Origin: CAZUMW01 sp964621615
GTDB taxonomy: Bacteria; Desulfobacterota; WTBG01; CAIYCZ01; CAIRTM01
Assembly (NCBI GenBank): GCA_964621615.1
Contig: CAZUMW010000013.1
Span: 1-64,000, forward strand
DNA: 64,000 nt
Direction: 5' to 3'
Program-made: the position numbers and the translations under genes
Part shown: positions 57,348-64,000 of the stretch, in pieces
How the letters are laid out: each line of letters starts with the position of its first letter
How positions within the stretch are numbered: the first letter of the stretch is position 1
Notes under the pieces: generated by a model
What the model saw: only the letters and a program-made list of their open reading frames with translations
The model's database searches: none
Told to the model about the DNA's origin: nothing

Positions 57348-59450
57348 ATGAAAAAAACCGGCTGCACATATGCGTTTATCATGATGCTTTCTTTCACCGC
57401 CCTTGTCGCTCCGAGGGCTTCTGCGGGTGAACCGTCTCCATATTCCGGAACATACACCCTGGAAGAAGTGGTCGTTTCCGCAGGAGGAGACAGCATCGAG
57501 CAGGCAGGCACCGTGCGCCGGATAACCGCAGAGGACATAGAGATGCAGGGAGCCCGGTCCCTTGATGAGGCGATCGATCTGGTTCCCGGGCTGAACATCC
57601 GCACCGGCGGCAAGGGTGTCCCCCGGGTCAACCTGCGCGGCTTCCGCTCGCGCCATGTGCTGTTGCTGCTGGATGGAGTGCCGATCAACTCAACCTATGA
57701 CGGCATGTTCGACCCTTCCATGATCCCGGTGGAGAATGTACGCGATATCAAAATAACCACCGGCGGCAGCTCGGTGCTTTACGGCCCCGGCGCGCTGGGC
57801 GGGGTGATCAATATCCTTACCAAGCGCGGCAGGCCGGGCATAAGCGGCTCCATCGACCATCAGTTCGGAGAGCACGTCGACTATTACGGACGGTACAGCC
57901 TCTCAGGAGCGGAAAAAAATGTTGATTTCTTCCTGAGCAGCAGCCTCTACCGGACTGAAGGGTACGAGCTTTCACACGACTTTGACGAGACCGCCGAGGA
58001 AAACGGCGGGCTGCGCGAGAATTCCCATCACATACGAAAAAACATATTTGCAAAAATCGGCTATACCCCTTCAGACCGGCTGCAGCTCGGGCTGACTCTG
58101 TATTACAACAGCGGAGAGTACGGCAATCCGCCCAATACCATCAACGACAAAACAGATCCGTTTGCCAAAAAGGTCAAATATGAGCGTGTGGAAGACCTCG
58201 ACATTTTTTCTTTGCAGCTGTCTGCAAGCTATGACATGCCCGGCCCCTGGGAAATGAAATCCTGGGTATATTTCAATCAGCAGGACGAAGAAAAAAACCG
58301 GTACGACGACCGGTATAATTCCATCGATGATATTTACATAAAGAAAACCTACTGCCAGGATACGACCTCGCGGGTTATCGGCGCAAACCTGCAGGCGCGC
58401 TGCGATCTTGACAAGCTGGGCCTGCTCACCCTGGGCGGTGCGCTCGAGCATGATCGCTGGGATGCCGACGGGGACATCCGGGATAAAATGGTGTCGCTGG
58501 GCGGTGTTACACCCGCAGATCTTGCCGGCGGCGGGGGAGGCGGAACCGGAGGGGGAAGCGGCGGCGGCAGCGGGCCGGGAGGCAAAAAGAAAAAATTTTA
58601 CTACATGCGCCGCTTTGACAATAACAACCATCTGGAAATTTACAGCCTCGCTGCAGAATATGAGTGTTTCCCCGCAGAGGACCTCGCTGTCAAGCTGGGC
58701 TACAGCCATCATTTTCTCTGCAAAGAGGCAGGCGACCATGACGATGAGTACAGCTTCGCTGCCGGCGCGCGGTATGATCTTTCCCGCAGCCTGCAGCTTC
58801 ACGGGTCGGTTTCCCGGAAAATCCGCTTCCCCTCAATCCGCCAGCTCTATGACGAAACCCAGGGAAACCCCGGGCTCGACTATGAGCGGTCATACAATTA
58901 TGAGCTTGGCGTTTCGGCAGCACTGCCCTGGTACACAAGCCTGCATCTGGTCGGTTTCTGCAATGATGTTGAAAACTATATTCAAAAGGACGATTATACG
59001 GAGCGGTTTGAAAACAGGGACAGGTACCGGTTCAGGGGAGTCGAAATCAGCATCGAAAGCAGGCCGGTGCGGGGGCTTATGCTCCGCCTGGGATATACCT
59101 ATATGGATTCTGACGATATGTCCACAGGCAGCAGCAAAGACCATATTCAATACAACCCACGCGACAAGCTGACCGTTGAGGCCCGCTATACCTGGCTGTT
59201 CGGCCTGACAGCCTATGCATCGGTAAAACACATAAACCGCCAGTACTTTTACTCCAAAAAGGAACCGGTTCTCGAGCGGGAGCTCAATGAGTACACGCTG
59301 GTTGATGTGAAGCTGTCGCAGCGGCTGTTTAACAGCTCCATCACCGCCTATCTCGGTGCGGACAACCTTTTTGACAAGGATTATGAAACCAGCTATGGCC
59401 TGCCGCAGGCCGGTCGCTTTGTGTACGGAGGCATGAAAGTATCGTTTTGA
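57348..59450 (+). CDS. TonB-dependent outer-membrane receptor 2 with Gly-rich loop
   Basis: 700 residues; Sec signal MKKTGCTYAFIMMLSFTALV, TonB-box-like YTLEEVVVSAGG, plug domain (VRRITAEDIEMQGARSLDEA; VNLRGFRSRHVLLLLDGVPI; GSSVLYGPGALGGVINILTK), and a beta-barrel ending GRFVYGGMKVSF with terminal Phe. Around residues 385-410 an insertion GGGGGGTGGGSGGGSGPGG is followed by KKKKFYY, a flexible charged loop likely on the cell surface. The ligand is unknown; a TupA-like binding protein gene follows. Confidence 0.93.
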   Translation: MKKTGCTYAFIMMLSFTALVAPRASAGEPSPYSGTYTLEEVVVSAGGDSIEQAGTVRRITAEDIEMQGARSLDEAIDLVPGLNIRTGGKGVPRVNLRGFRSRHVLLLLDGVPINSTYDGMFDPSMIPVENVRDIKITTGGSSVLYGPGALGGVINILTKRGRPGISGSIDHQFGEHVDYYGRYSLSGAEKNVDFFLSSSLYRTEGYELSHDFDETAEENGGLRENSHHIRKNIFAKIGYTPSDRLQLGLTLYYNSGEYGNPPNTINDKTDPFAKKVKYERVEDLDIFSLQLSASYDMPGPWEMKSWVYFNQQDEEKNRYDDRYNSIDDIYIKKTYCQDTTSRVIGANLQARCDLDKLGLLTLGGALEHDRWDADGDIRDKMVSLGGVTPADLAGGGGGGTGGGSGGGSGPGGKKKKFYYMRRFDNNNHLEIYSLAAEYECFPAEDLAVKLGYSHHFLCKEAGDHDDEYSFAAGARYDLSRSLQLHGSVSRKIRFPSIRQLYDETQGNPGLDYERSYNYELGVSAALPWYTSLHLVGFCNDVENYIQKDDYTERFENRDRYRFRGVEISIESRPVRGLMLRLGYTYMDSDDMSTGSSKDHIQYNPRDKLTVEARYTWLFGLTAYASVKHINRQYFYSKKEPVLERELNEYTLVDVKLSQRLFNSSITAYLGADNLFDKDYETSYGLPQAGRFVYGGMKVSF

Positions 59451-59781
59451 ACAGCTGTCGGCTTTTAGCTTTCAGCTGTAAGCATCTCGCTTCCGGCTAT
59501 TTGATCAAACATATAACCCCCTGATATCCCTTGGGTAGAAAAAGGCTATCGTTGTCGTTGTCGTGATCGTAATCGTGCATACCTCGCTGTTCACGCTCCT
59601 TTCGATTACGACAACGAAAAGACTACTGGCGGGCAAAACCTTCTATGTTTTTACATCAACAACCCCGATGCGAAGCGCCGGGGTCAATTGCTCGCAATGA
59701 CGCGATTTTTAACTTTTTATGGTAATATAACTTTTTGACACAAAAACCAAAAAAAACTTCTGCGCGAACAGGGAGGCTCCT
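59451..59781. other. Intergenic region with inverted repeat
   Basis: 331 bp between receptor 2 and the binding-protein gene. It contains an imperfect inverted repeat: CGTTGTCGTTGTCGTGATCG (59550 onward) against CGATTACGACAACG (59603-59616). A related GTCG/ACGACAACGAC block occurs at 37600-37660. No gene is seen. Confidence 0.4.
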
Positions 59782-60687
59782 ATGAAAACCACAAAGAAGC
59801 ACACGCACCTCACTGCCCTGCTGGCTGTATGCCTTGCGGCCGCAGCCGCCGCCGGGCTGTGCAGCACCGCAATTGCAGCAAAAAACGAGAAGGTCGTCCG
59901 GGCATGCGTAATCGGCGGCATGACCCTTACCGGCACCTGGCAGGAAATAGCTGCCATGTTTGAAAAGCAGACCGGCTACCGGGTCGAGGTCGTCGTTACC
60001 GGCCCCCGCACAAAAATATCACCCGTATTCCGGGCCGGAAACGCAGATATTTTGACCATGCATTCAGGGGACATTACCACCAATCTGGTCGTGGACGGCT
60101 ATGGTATTAACATGCGCCCGTGGGCCCAGAATGATCTGGTGATACTGGGTCCGGCCGACGATCCTGCCAAAATCCGGGGGCTGACCAGCGCTGTTGAAGC
60201 ATATCGCCGCATTGCGGAAACACAATCGCCGTTTCTTGATGTGATGGGTGCCGGCAAGCGGGAAATGAACCACAATATCTGGAAAAAGGCCCACATCAGG
60301 CCCATCGGAGAATGGGTGCTGAAAGACGAGGCCGTTCACCGGTTTAAAGCGCTTACCTATGCATCGAAAAACGGGGCATATACCATTTACGGGCGCATGC
60401 CTGTGCTGATGCCGAAAATCCCCACCGGGAAACTCGAGGTTCTGGTCGAGGGGGATCCGATGCTTCGCCGCCCCTATATCGTTATGGAAGCCAATCCGGC
60501 GATCTTTCAGGATGTTAATCACAAGGGCGCCCGTGCGCTTTCAGACTTCCTGCTTTCTAAAAAGGTTCAGACCTTTCTAAAAACCTACGGGGCAGACACA
60601 TACGGCGGAATCCCCTGCTTTCATCCGGTATGGCCGTATCTCGACGAAAAACAAACCGGAAAAACATCAAAAAAGGAGGCGTCATGA
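59782..60687 (+). CDS. TupA/ModA-like periplasmic oxyanion-binding protein
   Basis: 301 residues after a Shine-Dalgarno GGGAGG; Sec signal (KHTHLTALLAVCLAAAAAAG). The body has LTGTWQEIAAMFEKQTGYRVEVVVTGP, FRAGNADILTMHSGDI, and PWAQNDLVILGPADDPAKIRGL, the NDxVILGPxDDPAxI signature of TupA-type tungstate-binding proteins. No permease or ATPase gene follows, so it would need a transporter elsewhere. It overlaps the next gene by four bases (ATGA at 60684). Position behind a TonB receptor suggests the receptor brings the ligand to it. Confidence 0.78.
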   Translation: MKTTKKHTHLTALLAVCLAAAAAAGLCSTAIAAKNEKVVRACVIGGMTLTGTWQEIAAMFEKQTGYRVEVVVTGPRTKISPVFRAGNADILTMHSGDITTNLVVDGYGINMRPWAQNDLVILGPADDPAKIRGLTSAVEAYRRIAETQSPFLDVMGAGKREMNHNIWKKAHIRPIGEWVLKDEAVHRFKALTYASKNGAYTIYGRMPVLMPKIPTGKLEVLVEGDPMLRRPYIVMEANPAIFQDVNHKGARALSDFLLSKKVQTFLKTYGADTYGGIPCFHPVWPYLDEKQTGKTSKKEAS

Positions 60688-62042
60688 AACATACTGCACA
60701 CCGAATACTCGCTGCCGGTATTATCATTTTTTTCCTGTGTGCTGCCGGACCTGCACATGCCGGATGGACCCTTGAGGAAAACGTGCCGACAGTCAACAAG
60801 CTCAGAGGACTGAACGGCTATGCAGCGGGCCAGATACTTGCTGTCGGGGACTACGGCACCCTACTCTCCTATGACGGCACATCCTGGACAGCACAGGAAA
60901 CCGTTACCGACAAAACAATCTACGCCGTATGCTGGGTATCACCAACCGAAGCCTTCGCCGCAGCAGACAAAGGGCGGGTTCTGTACTACAACGGCGGCCG
61001 GTGGCTGATGGACTCGGTAACCGACAAGCGCCTTCGCTGCGTGTGGGGCAGCTCGGCAATGGATGTGTTTGTTGCCGGCGAAGACGGTACCATGCTTCAT
61101 TTTGACGGCAGCACCTGGGAAACGATGGACGTACCGACAAGCGACACCCTTCAGGATATCTGGGGGTCATCTGGCACCGATGTGTACGCGGTCGGCGGCC
61201 CCAGCAAAACCGGCGGCGTGGGCGGCACCGGCGTGCTGATTCATTATGACGGCTCCCGCTGGACAGCGGTTACTGAAGGCGTCTACCCCCGCTTCAAAGC
61301 CATTCACGGCATTGATGCCGGAAATATATTTATTGCGGGCGATGAATCAACGGTGCTCAATTACAATGCCGTTGATGAAACCATCAGCGAGCTCACGCCG
61401 GTTACGGTTGAAGACCTGCGCAATATCTGGGCATATTCAGAAAGTGATGTTTTTATTGCAGGTGACTACGGCGTCATAAATCACTATGACGGCACCTCGT
61501 GGTCGTCCATGAGCTCCGGCACATCGGATGACATTTTCGGCATCTGGGGCTCGTCTCCGGACAACGTATTTGCTGTCGGCAAAAACGGGATCGTGCTCAA
61601 ATATCAGTCATCCGGTAACGATGGAGAGACCGGCGGCGATAACCAAACCGCGCCCTGCCCGTTTGTCCTGTCTATTGACAGCAGAGAGGACCTTATGCTG
61701 CTCAGACAGATGCGGGACCGGCACCTGGCAGACTCAGCGCCATCCATCATATCACTGTTTTATACCGCAGCAGCAGATATTGCCGCTATAGTGCGGGAAA
61801 ACCCGGCACTTGCAGAGGAAATAAGCCGCCTTGTTGCCGATAACCGACACAATATTCAAAACCTTATAACGTACGGGTCCGCAGCGATCAGCAAAAAGGC
61901 ACAGGCTGATGCGGCAGACCTGCTTGATGCAGTCGGTGATCAGGCCGGGCCATGCCTCAAAACGGTGCTTTCCATAACCGCCCGCAGCGTGCGCAGCGGC
62001 CGGCTGCTTTCGCTTGCCGGGATAAGCGTCTGCAGTAAGTGA
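60684..62042 (+). CDS. Secreted beta-propeller protein with degenerate CFI-box-like C-terminus
   Basis: The ATG at 60684 follows AAAGGAGG and starts Sec signal MKHTAHRILAAGIIIFFLCA. The body has repeats with the pattern DVFVAGEDGTMLHFDGSTWE, DIWGSSGTDVYAVG, IWGSSPDNVFAVGKNGIVLK (about eight units), a propeller of YCF48/Kelch kind. The last ~80 residues (CPFVLSIDSREDLMLLRQMR DRHLADSAPSIISLFYTAAA) have the RDR..YY arrangement shared with the proteins at 2884 and 48228, with the Cys of the CFI box kept (CPFVL). Translationally coupled to the TupA-like gene. Confidence 0.78.
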   Translation: MKHTAHRILAAGIIIFFLCAAGPAHAGWTLEENVPTVNKLRGLNGYAAGQILAVGDYGTLLSYDGTSWTAQETVTDKTIYAVCWVSPTEAFAAADKGRVLYYNGGRWLMDSVTDKRLRCVWGSSAMDVFVAGEDGTMLHFDGSTWETMDVPTSDTLQDIWGSSGTDVYAVGGPSKTGGVGGTGVLIHYDGSRWTAVTEGVYPRFKAIHGIDAGNIFIAGDESTVLNYNAVDETISELTPVTVEDLRNIWAYSESDVFIAGDYGVINHYDGTSWSSMSSGTSDDIFGIWGSSPDNVFAVGKNGIVLKYQSSGNDGETGGDNQTAPCPFVLSIDSREDLMLLRQMRDRHLADSAPSIISLFYTAAADIAAIVRENPALAEEISRLVADNRHNIQNLITYGSAAISKKAQADAADLLDAVGDQAGPCLKTVLSITARSVRSGRLLSLAGISVCSK

Positions 62043-62114
62043 GAGGAAAGAATAAAAATTACCGCTCAGCACACCATTACGTGCAGAGAAAAAAGTAAAA
62101 CACCATCTTTTGTC

Positions 62115-62138
62115 ATACCCCGGCTTTGTCCGGGGTAT
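62115..62138. repeat. 9-bp-stem hairpin in intergenic region
   Basis: ATACCCCGG (62115-62123) pairs with CCGGGGTAT (62130-62138) across CTTTGT. No T tract, so it is more likely part of an intergenic repeat than a terminator of the propeller gene. Confidence 0.5.
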
Positions 62139-62159
62139 CCATATATAGAGTACTTTGTG

Positions 62160-62245
62160 TAAAAAAATTTCCTGGGTCGCACGGACAAAAGATTGTGTCG
62201 TAATGATATATTTTTGTGATTTCGAGCGCAGAGAAATCTACAAGA
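62160..62245. repeat. Inverted copy of the 21.5-kb intergenic repeat
   Basis: Reads GATTGTGTCGTAATGATATA then TTTTTGTGATTTCGAGCGCA, the reverse complement of blocks at 21480-21535 (GCGCTCGAAATGACAAAAAC; TCATTACGACACAGCC). Confidence 0.5.
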
Positions 62246-62264
62246 ATGTTTGTATCGACAGCCT

Positions 62265-62513
62265 TCATTTCTCTTTACCGCGGAGGGATTTTTTCAGACG
62301 TTTGTTGATTTCCTCAATCGGCAGCGGCTTGCGTTTGTGTGAAGCAAGCATTCCAAAGACTTCATCGGAACATTTTGATACCGCACGCATAATGGCATCA
62401 CCTTTTTGCGAAATGATAAAATCCACCTTGTCCCCCTTCCGCAGATACAGGGTATCCCGAATCGGCTTCGGAATGGTGATCTGCCCTTTACTGGTAACGG
62501 TTGCCTGGGACAT
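62265..62513 (-). CDS. AbrB/MazE/SpoVT-like swapped-hairpin DNA-binding protein
   Basis: 82 residues: MSQATVTSKGQITIPKPIRD, the AbrB-type N-terminal swapped-hairpin, then LYLRKGDKVDFIISQKGDAI and a Lys-rich tail. Such proteins act as transcription regulators or antitoxins. No toxin gene is visible within 200 bp on either side on this strand (downstream lies a repeat), so it is an orphan or a stand-alone regulator. GAGAG precedes the ATG. Confidence 0.85.
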   Translation of the reverse strand: MSQATVTSKGQITIPKPIRDTLYLRKGDKVDFIISQKGDAIMRAVSKCSDEVFGMLASHKRKPLPIEEINKRLKKSLRGKEK

Positions 62514-62777
62514 TATGAGCTCTCCTTACCTTTCATCATTTCCTTACTTACTTGTAAGGAAACAATGTGCGCTTTCAACCCATAAAAAACAATCACCGCT
62601 AAACGGCTTAAAAAGTTATGTGGCACCCGTTAAAGGTACCCTGCCAAGTAAAAACACTTCTCCTGTATGCAGCCTTTTTACTTTATTTGCAGCGTTTGCT
62701 GTGTTATTTTTCTTGTGAATTATAATGGCTATCCTGTACTTATCTTGTACGTGTAAGCTTATCGTACCATTTTTATC

Positions 62778-63293
62778 ATGGAAACAGTTCACATGCAGGA
62801 AAATCGGTTAAGTGCAAGTCTTGAAGATTATCTGGAAGCTATTTATCTGATAGTCCGGCAGAAGCATGCTGCACGCGCCAAGGATATCGCACAGCAGCTT
62901 GACGTAAAGGGATCCTCTGTCACCGGTGCGCTGCGCCAACTCTCCGAACGGGGCCTTATCAACTACACTCCCTATGATATTATTACCCTAACCGCTCATG
63001 GTGAGCGGCTTGCCCGCAATGTGCTGAAGCGCCACGAGGCGCTGTATCATTTTCTGAAAGATATTCTGGGGCTCGATGAGGAGGTGGCTGATTCAGATGC
63101 CTGCGAGCTGGAACATGCTATTTCATCCCAGGTTCTGGACCGGCTTATTAACTTTATTGAGTTCATACAGCAGTGCCCCCGGGTCGGCACTCAGTGGATC
63201 AAAGAATTTGATTCATTCTGCCTGAACGGGTCCATGGGTGCGAACTGTGAGAAGTGTATTGCCGATTGTCTTAAAAAAGTAAAGCAAAAATAA
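62778..63293 (+). CDS. DtxR/MntR-family metal-dependent regulator
   Basis: 171 residues: winged helix LEDYLEAIYLIVRQKHAARA, AKDIAQQLDVKGSSVTGALR, QLSERGLINYTPYDIITLT; metal-binding dimerisation half NVLKRHEALYHFLKDILGLD and CELEHAISSQVLDRLINFIE (Glu/His/Cys ligands present in CELEH). Between Fe- and Mn-specific family members I cannot decide; the adjacent feoA genes point to iron. It lacks the C-terminal SH3 FeoA-like domain that some DtxR proteins have, though free FeoA genes follow. A C-terminal Cys cluster (CEKCIADC) is unusual and may bind metal. Confidence 0.9.
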   Translation: METVHMQENRLSASLEDYLEAIYLIVRQKHAARAKDIAQQLDVKGSSVTGALRQLSERGLINYTPYDIITLTAHGERLARNVLKRHEALYHFLKDILGLDEEVADSDACELEHAISSQVLDRLINFIEFIQQCPRVGTQWIKEFDSFCLNGSMGANCEKCIADCLKKVKQK

Positions 63294-63471
63294 AATAGTG
63301 TCCCACCGATCTTCCTTCCCTGCATAACAGAAAAGACAAAGCCGCAAACAGCAGATCCCCTCTGTCATCTCTAACGAAGTACGAGATTTTGGACCATTCT
63401 GAAACAGCATTTTTTCCAGGGAGTGAACCGGAAAAATGTCACGCATCATAAAAAAATGCTTGCAATGCCGA

Positions 63472-63490
63472 TTAATTTAGTCTAACCTAA
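63472..63490. promoter_or_regulatory. DtxR-type iron box in front of feoA
   Basis: TTAATTTAGTCTAACCTAA matches the 19-bp DtxR/IdeR consensus (TTAGGTTAGGCTAACCTAA) at 16 of 19 positions by my count. It lies 50 bp before the feoA ATG at 63541 and downstream of the DtxR-family gene. Iron-bound regulator would repress feo here (inference from the family). Confidence 0.65.
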
Positions 63491-63540
63491 TATTATGAGT
63501 AGCAGCTAAAAACATTAAACCATATCGGAAGCACACCACC

Positions 63541-63798
63541 ATGGCGCACTCCGCCGAAAATAATCTGACTGATATGCATGTTACCGATCTTTGTGCTGTT
63601 CTGCCGGGAAAACAGGTCCGGGTTGTTCAGGTTGATGCAGGGCGCGGCATGCAGGGACGGCTTCTGGCTATGGGCCTTATCCGGGGAGCCGTCATACGGG
63701 TTATTATGAACCGGGGGCAGGGACCGCTGCTGATTGCGGTGGGCGGAAGCCGCATCACGATCGGACGCGGAATGGCAAAAAAAATACTGGTGCAGTAG
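63541..63798 (+). CDS. feoA: FeoA-family protein (first copy)
   Basis: 85 residues with the SH3-like FeoA fold: LPGKQVRVVQVDAGRGMQGR LLAMGLIRGAVIRVIMNRGQ, PLLIAVGGSRITIGRGMAKK. FeoA assists FeoB in ferrous iron uptake at the inner membrane. The iron box at 63472 precedes it. A second feoA begins 73 bp later. Confidence 0.9.
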   Translation: MAHSAENNLTDMHVTDLCAVLPGKQVRVVQVDAGRGMQGRLLAMGLIRGAVIRVIMNRGQGPLLIAVGGSRITIGRGMAKKILVQ

Positions 63799-63871
63799 CA
63801 ATTTATTTTAGAGCGTAACTTAGGACCGGCTAATTTTGCTTTATAACCCAAAACAGAAGGCGATACACGCA

Positions 63872-64000
63872 ATGAAACAGCAGCTATGTCTCAGGCAGAT
63901 GCAGGTGAATCAGCAGGGCGTTATTGCGGCAATTAAAGCCAGGGGTGAGCTCGGGCGGCGCATACGTGATATGGGCCTGGTGCCCGGCGTTTCCCTCACG
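63872..64000 (+). CDS. feoA: FeoA-family protein (second copy, cut by window edge)
   Basis: From ATG 63872 the frame reads MKQQLCLRQMQVNQQGVIAA IKARGELGRRIRDMGLVPGVSLT and runs off the window. The GRRIRDMGLVPG stretch is the conserved FeoA core. feoB normally follows such tandem feoA genes, outside the window. The first copy lacks the IKARG-type lead, so the two copies are not simple duplicates. Confidence 0.85.
   Translation, partial: MKQQLCLRQMQVNQQGVIAAIKARGELGRRIRDMGLVPGVSLT

Overview
The window looks like a chromosomal segment of a Gram-negative, probably anaerobic bacterium of the Desulfobacterota (deltaproteobacterial) type. This is inferred from outer-membrane TonB receptors with ExbB/ExbD/TonB, many Sec, Tat and lipoprotein signals, a TunR-like regulator (tyrosine-recombinase domain fused to molybdate/tungstate-binding domains, a family described in Desulfovibrio), an FmdE-like protein, tandem FeoA with a DtxR/MntR regulator, and degenerate CFI-box-like C-terminal domains on secreted proteins. 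No rRNA or tRNA genes and no CRISPR array were seen.

Layout. 0-10.9 kb: a methyltransferase, a B12-binding radical SAM protein, a secreted propeller protein, a REP-type transposase with perfect inverted repeats, a Phd/VapC-like toxin-antitoxin pair with a palindromic operator, EttA, a DUF763 protein and a pyruvate-kinase C-domain protein. 11.5-15.1 kb: three lipoprotein genes in a row (esterase-like, deacetylase-like, GH43-like propeller). 15.2-23 kb: RecD2-like helicase, a fused HisH-HisF, HicB/HicA, a lipoprotein with two VOC domains, and a DUF362 protein. 23.2-31.1 kb: an accessory island, partly AT-rich. It holds a nucleotidyltransferase pair, an integrase relic, a displaced RHS C-terminal tip between copies of a ~115-bp repeat, a 1019-residue SIR2-STAND-TPR protein (candidate anti-phage effector), a DUF6765 protein, HigB/HigA between 76-bp direct repeats, a truncated RHH antitoxin and a 171-bp MITE with target-site duplication. 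31.1-36.0 kb: the full-length RHS protein whose tip was copied into the island.

36-45.5 kb: exported nitrilase-family protein, HU, aspartate-semialdehyde dehydrogenase, TonB-ExbD-ExbB, a secreted protein made of 23 calcium-loop-like repeats, a methyltransferase and an FmdE-like protein. 45.6-51.1 kb: a promoter and structured leader followed by a co-directional cluster: chlorophyllase-like hydrolase, Tat-exported class V aminotransferase (PvdN-like in design), small secreted protein, TonB receptor. 51.2-56.4 kb: TunR-like regulator, a three-gene ABC importer and a TauE/SafE exporter. 56.9-62 kb: small secreted protein, second TonB receptor, TupA-like oxyanion-binding protein, and a secreted propeller protein. 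62.3-64 kb: AbrB-like protein, DtxR/MntR regulator, then feoA and a second feoA cut by the window edge, with a DtxR-type iron box in front.

The main functional theme from 39 to 64 kb is envelope transport of metals or small molecules: energy transduction, two receptors, periplasmic enzymes, an oxyanion-type regulator and binding protein, and ferrous iron uptake. A modular intergenic repeat family (blocks near 2.7, 10.9-11.4, 14.0, 17.8, 21.5, 41.5, 56.5 and 62.2 kb) is scattered between genes. All functions are assigned by reading the sequence; no database search was run.
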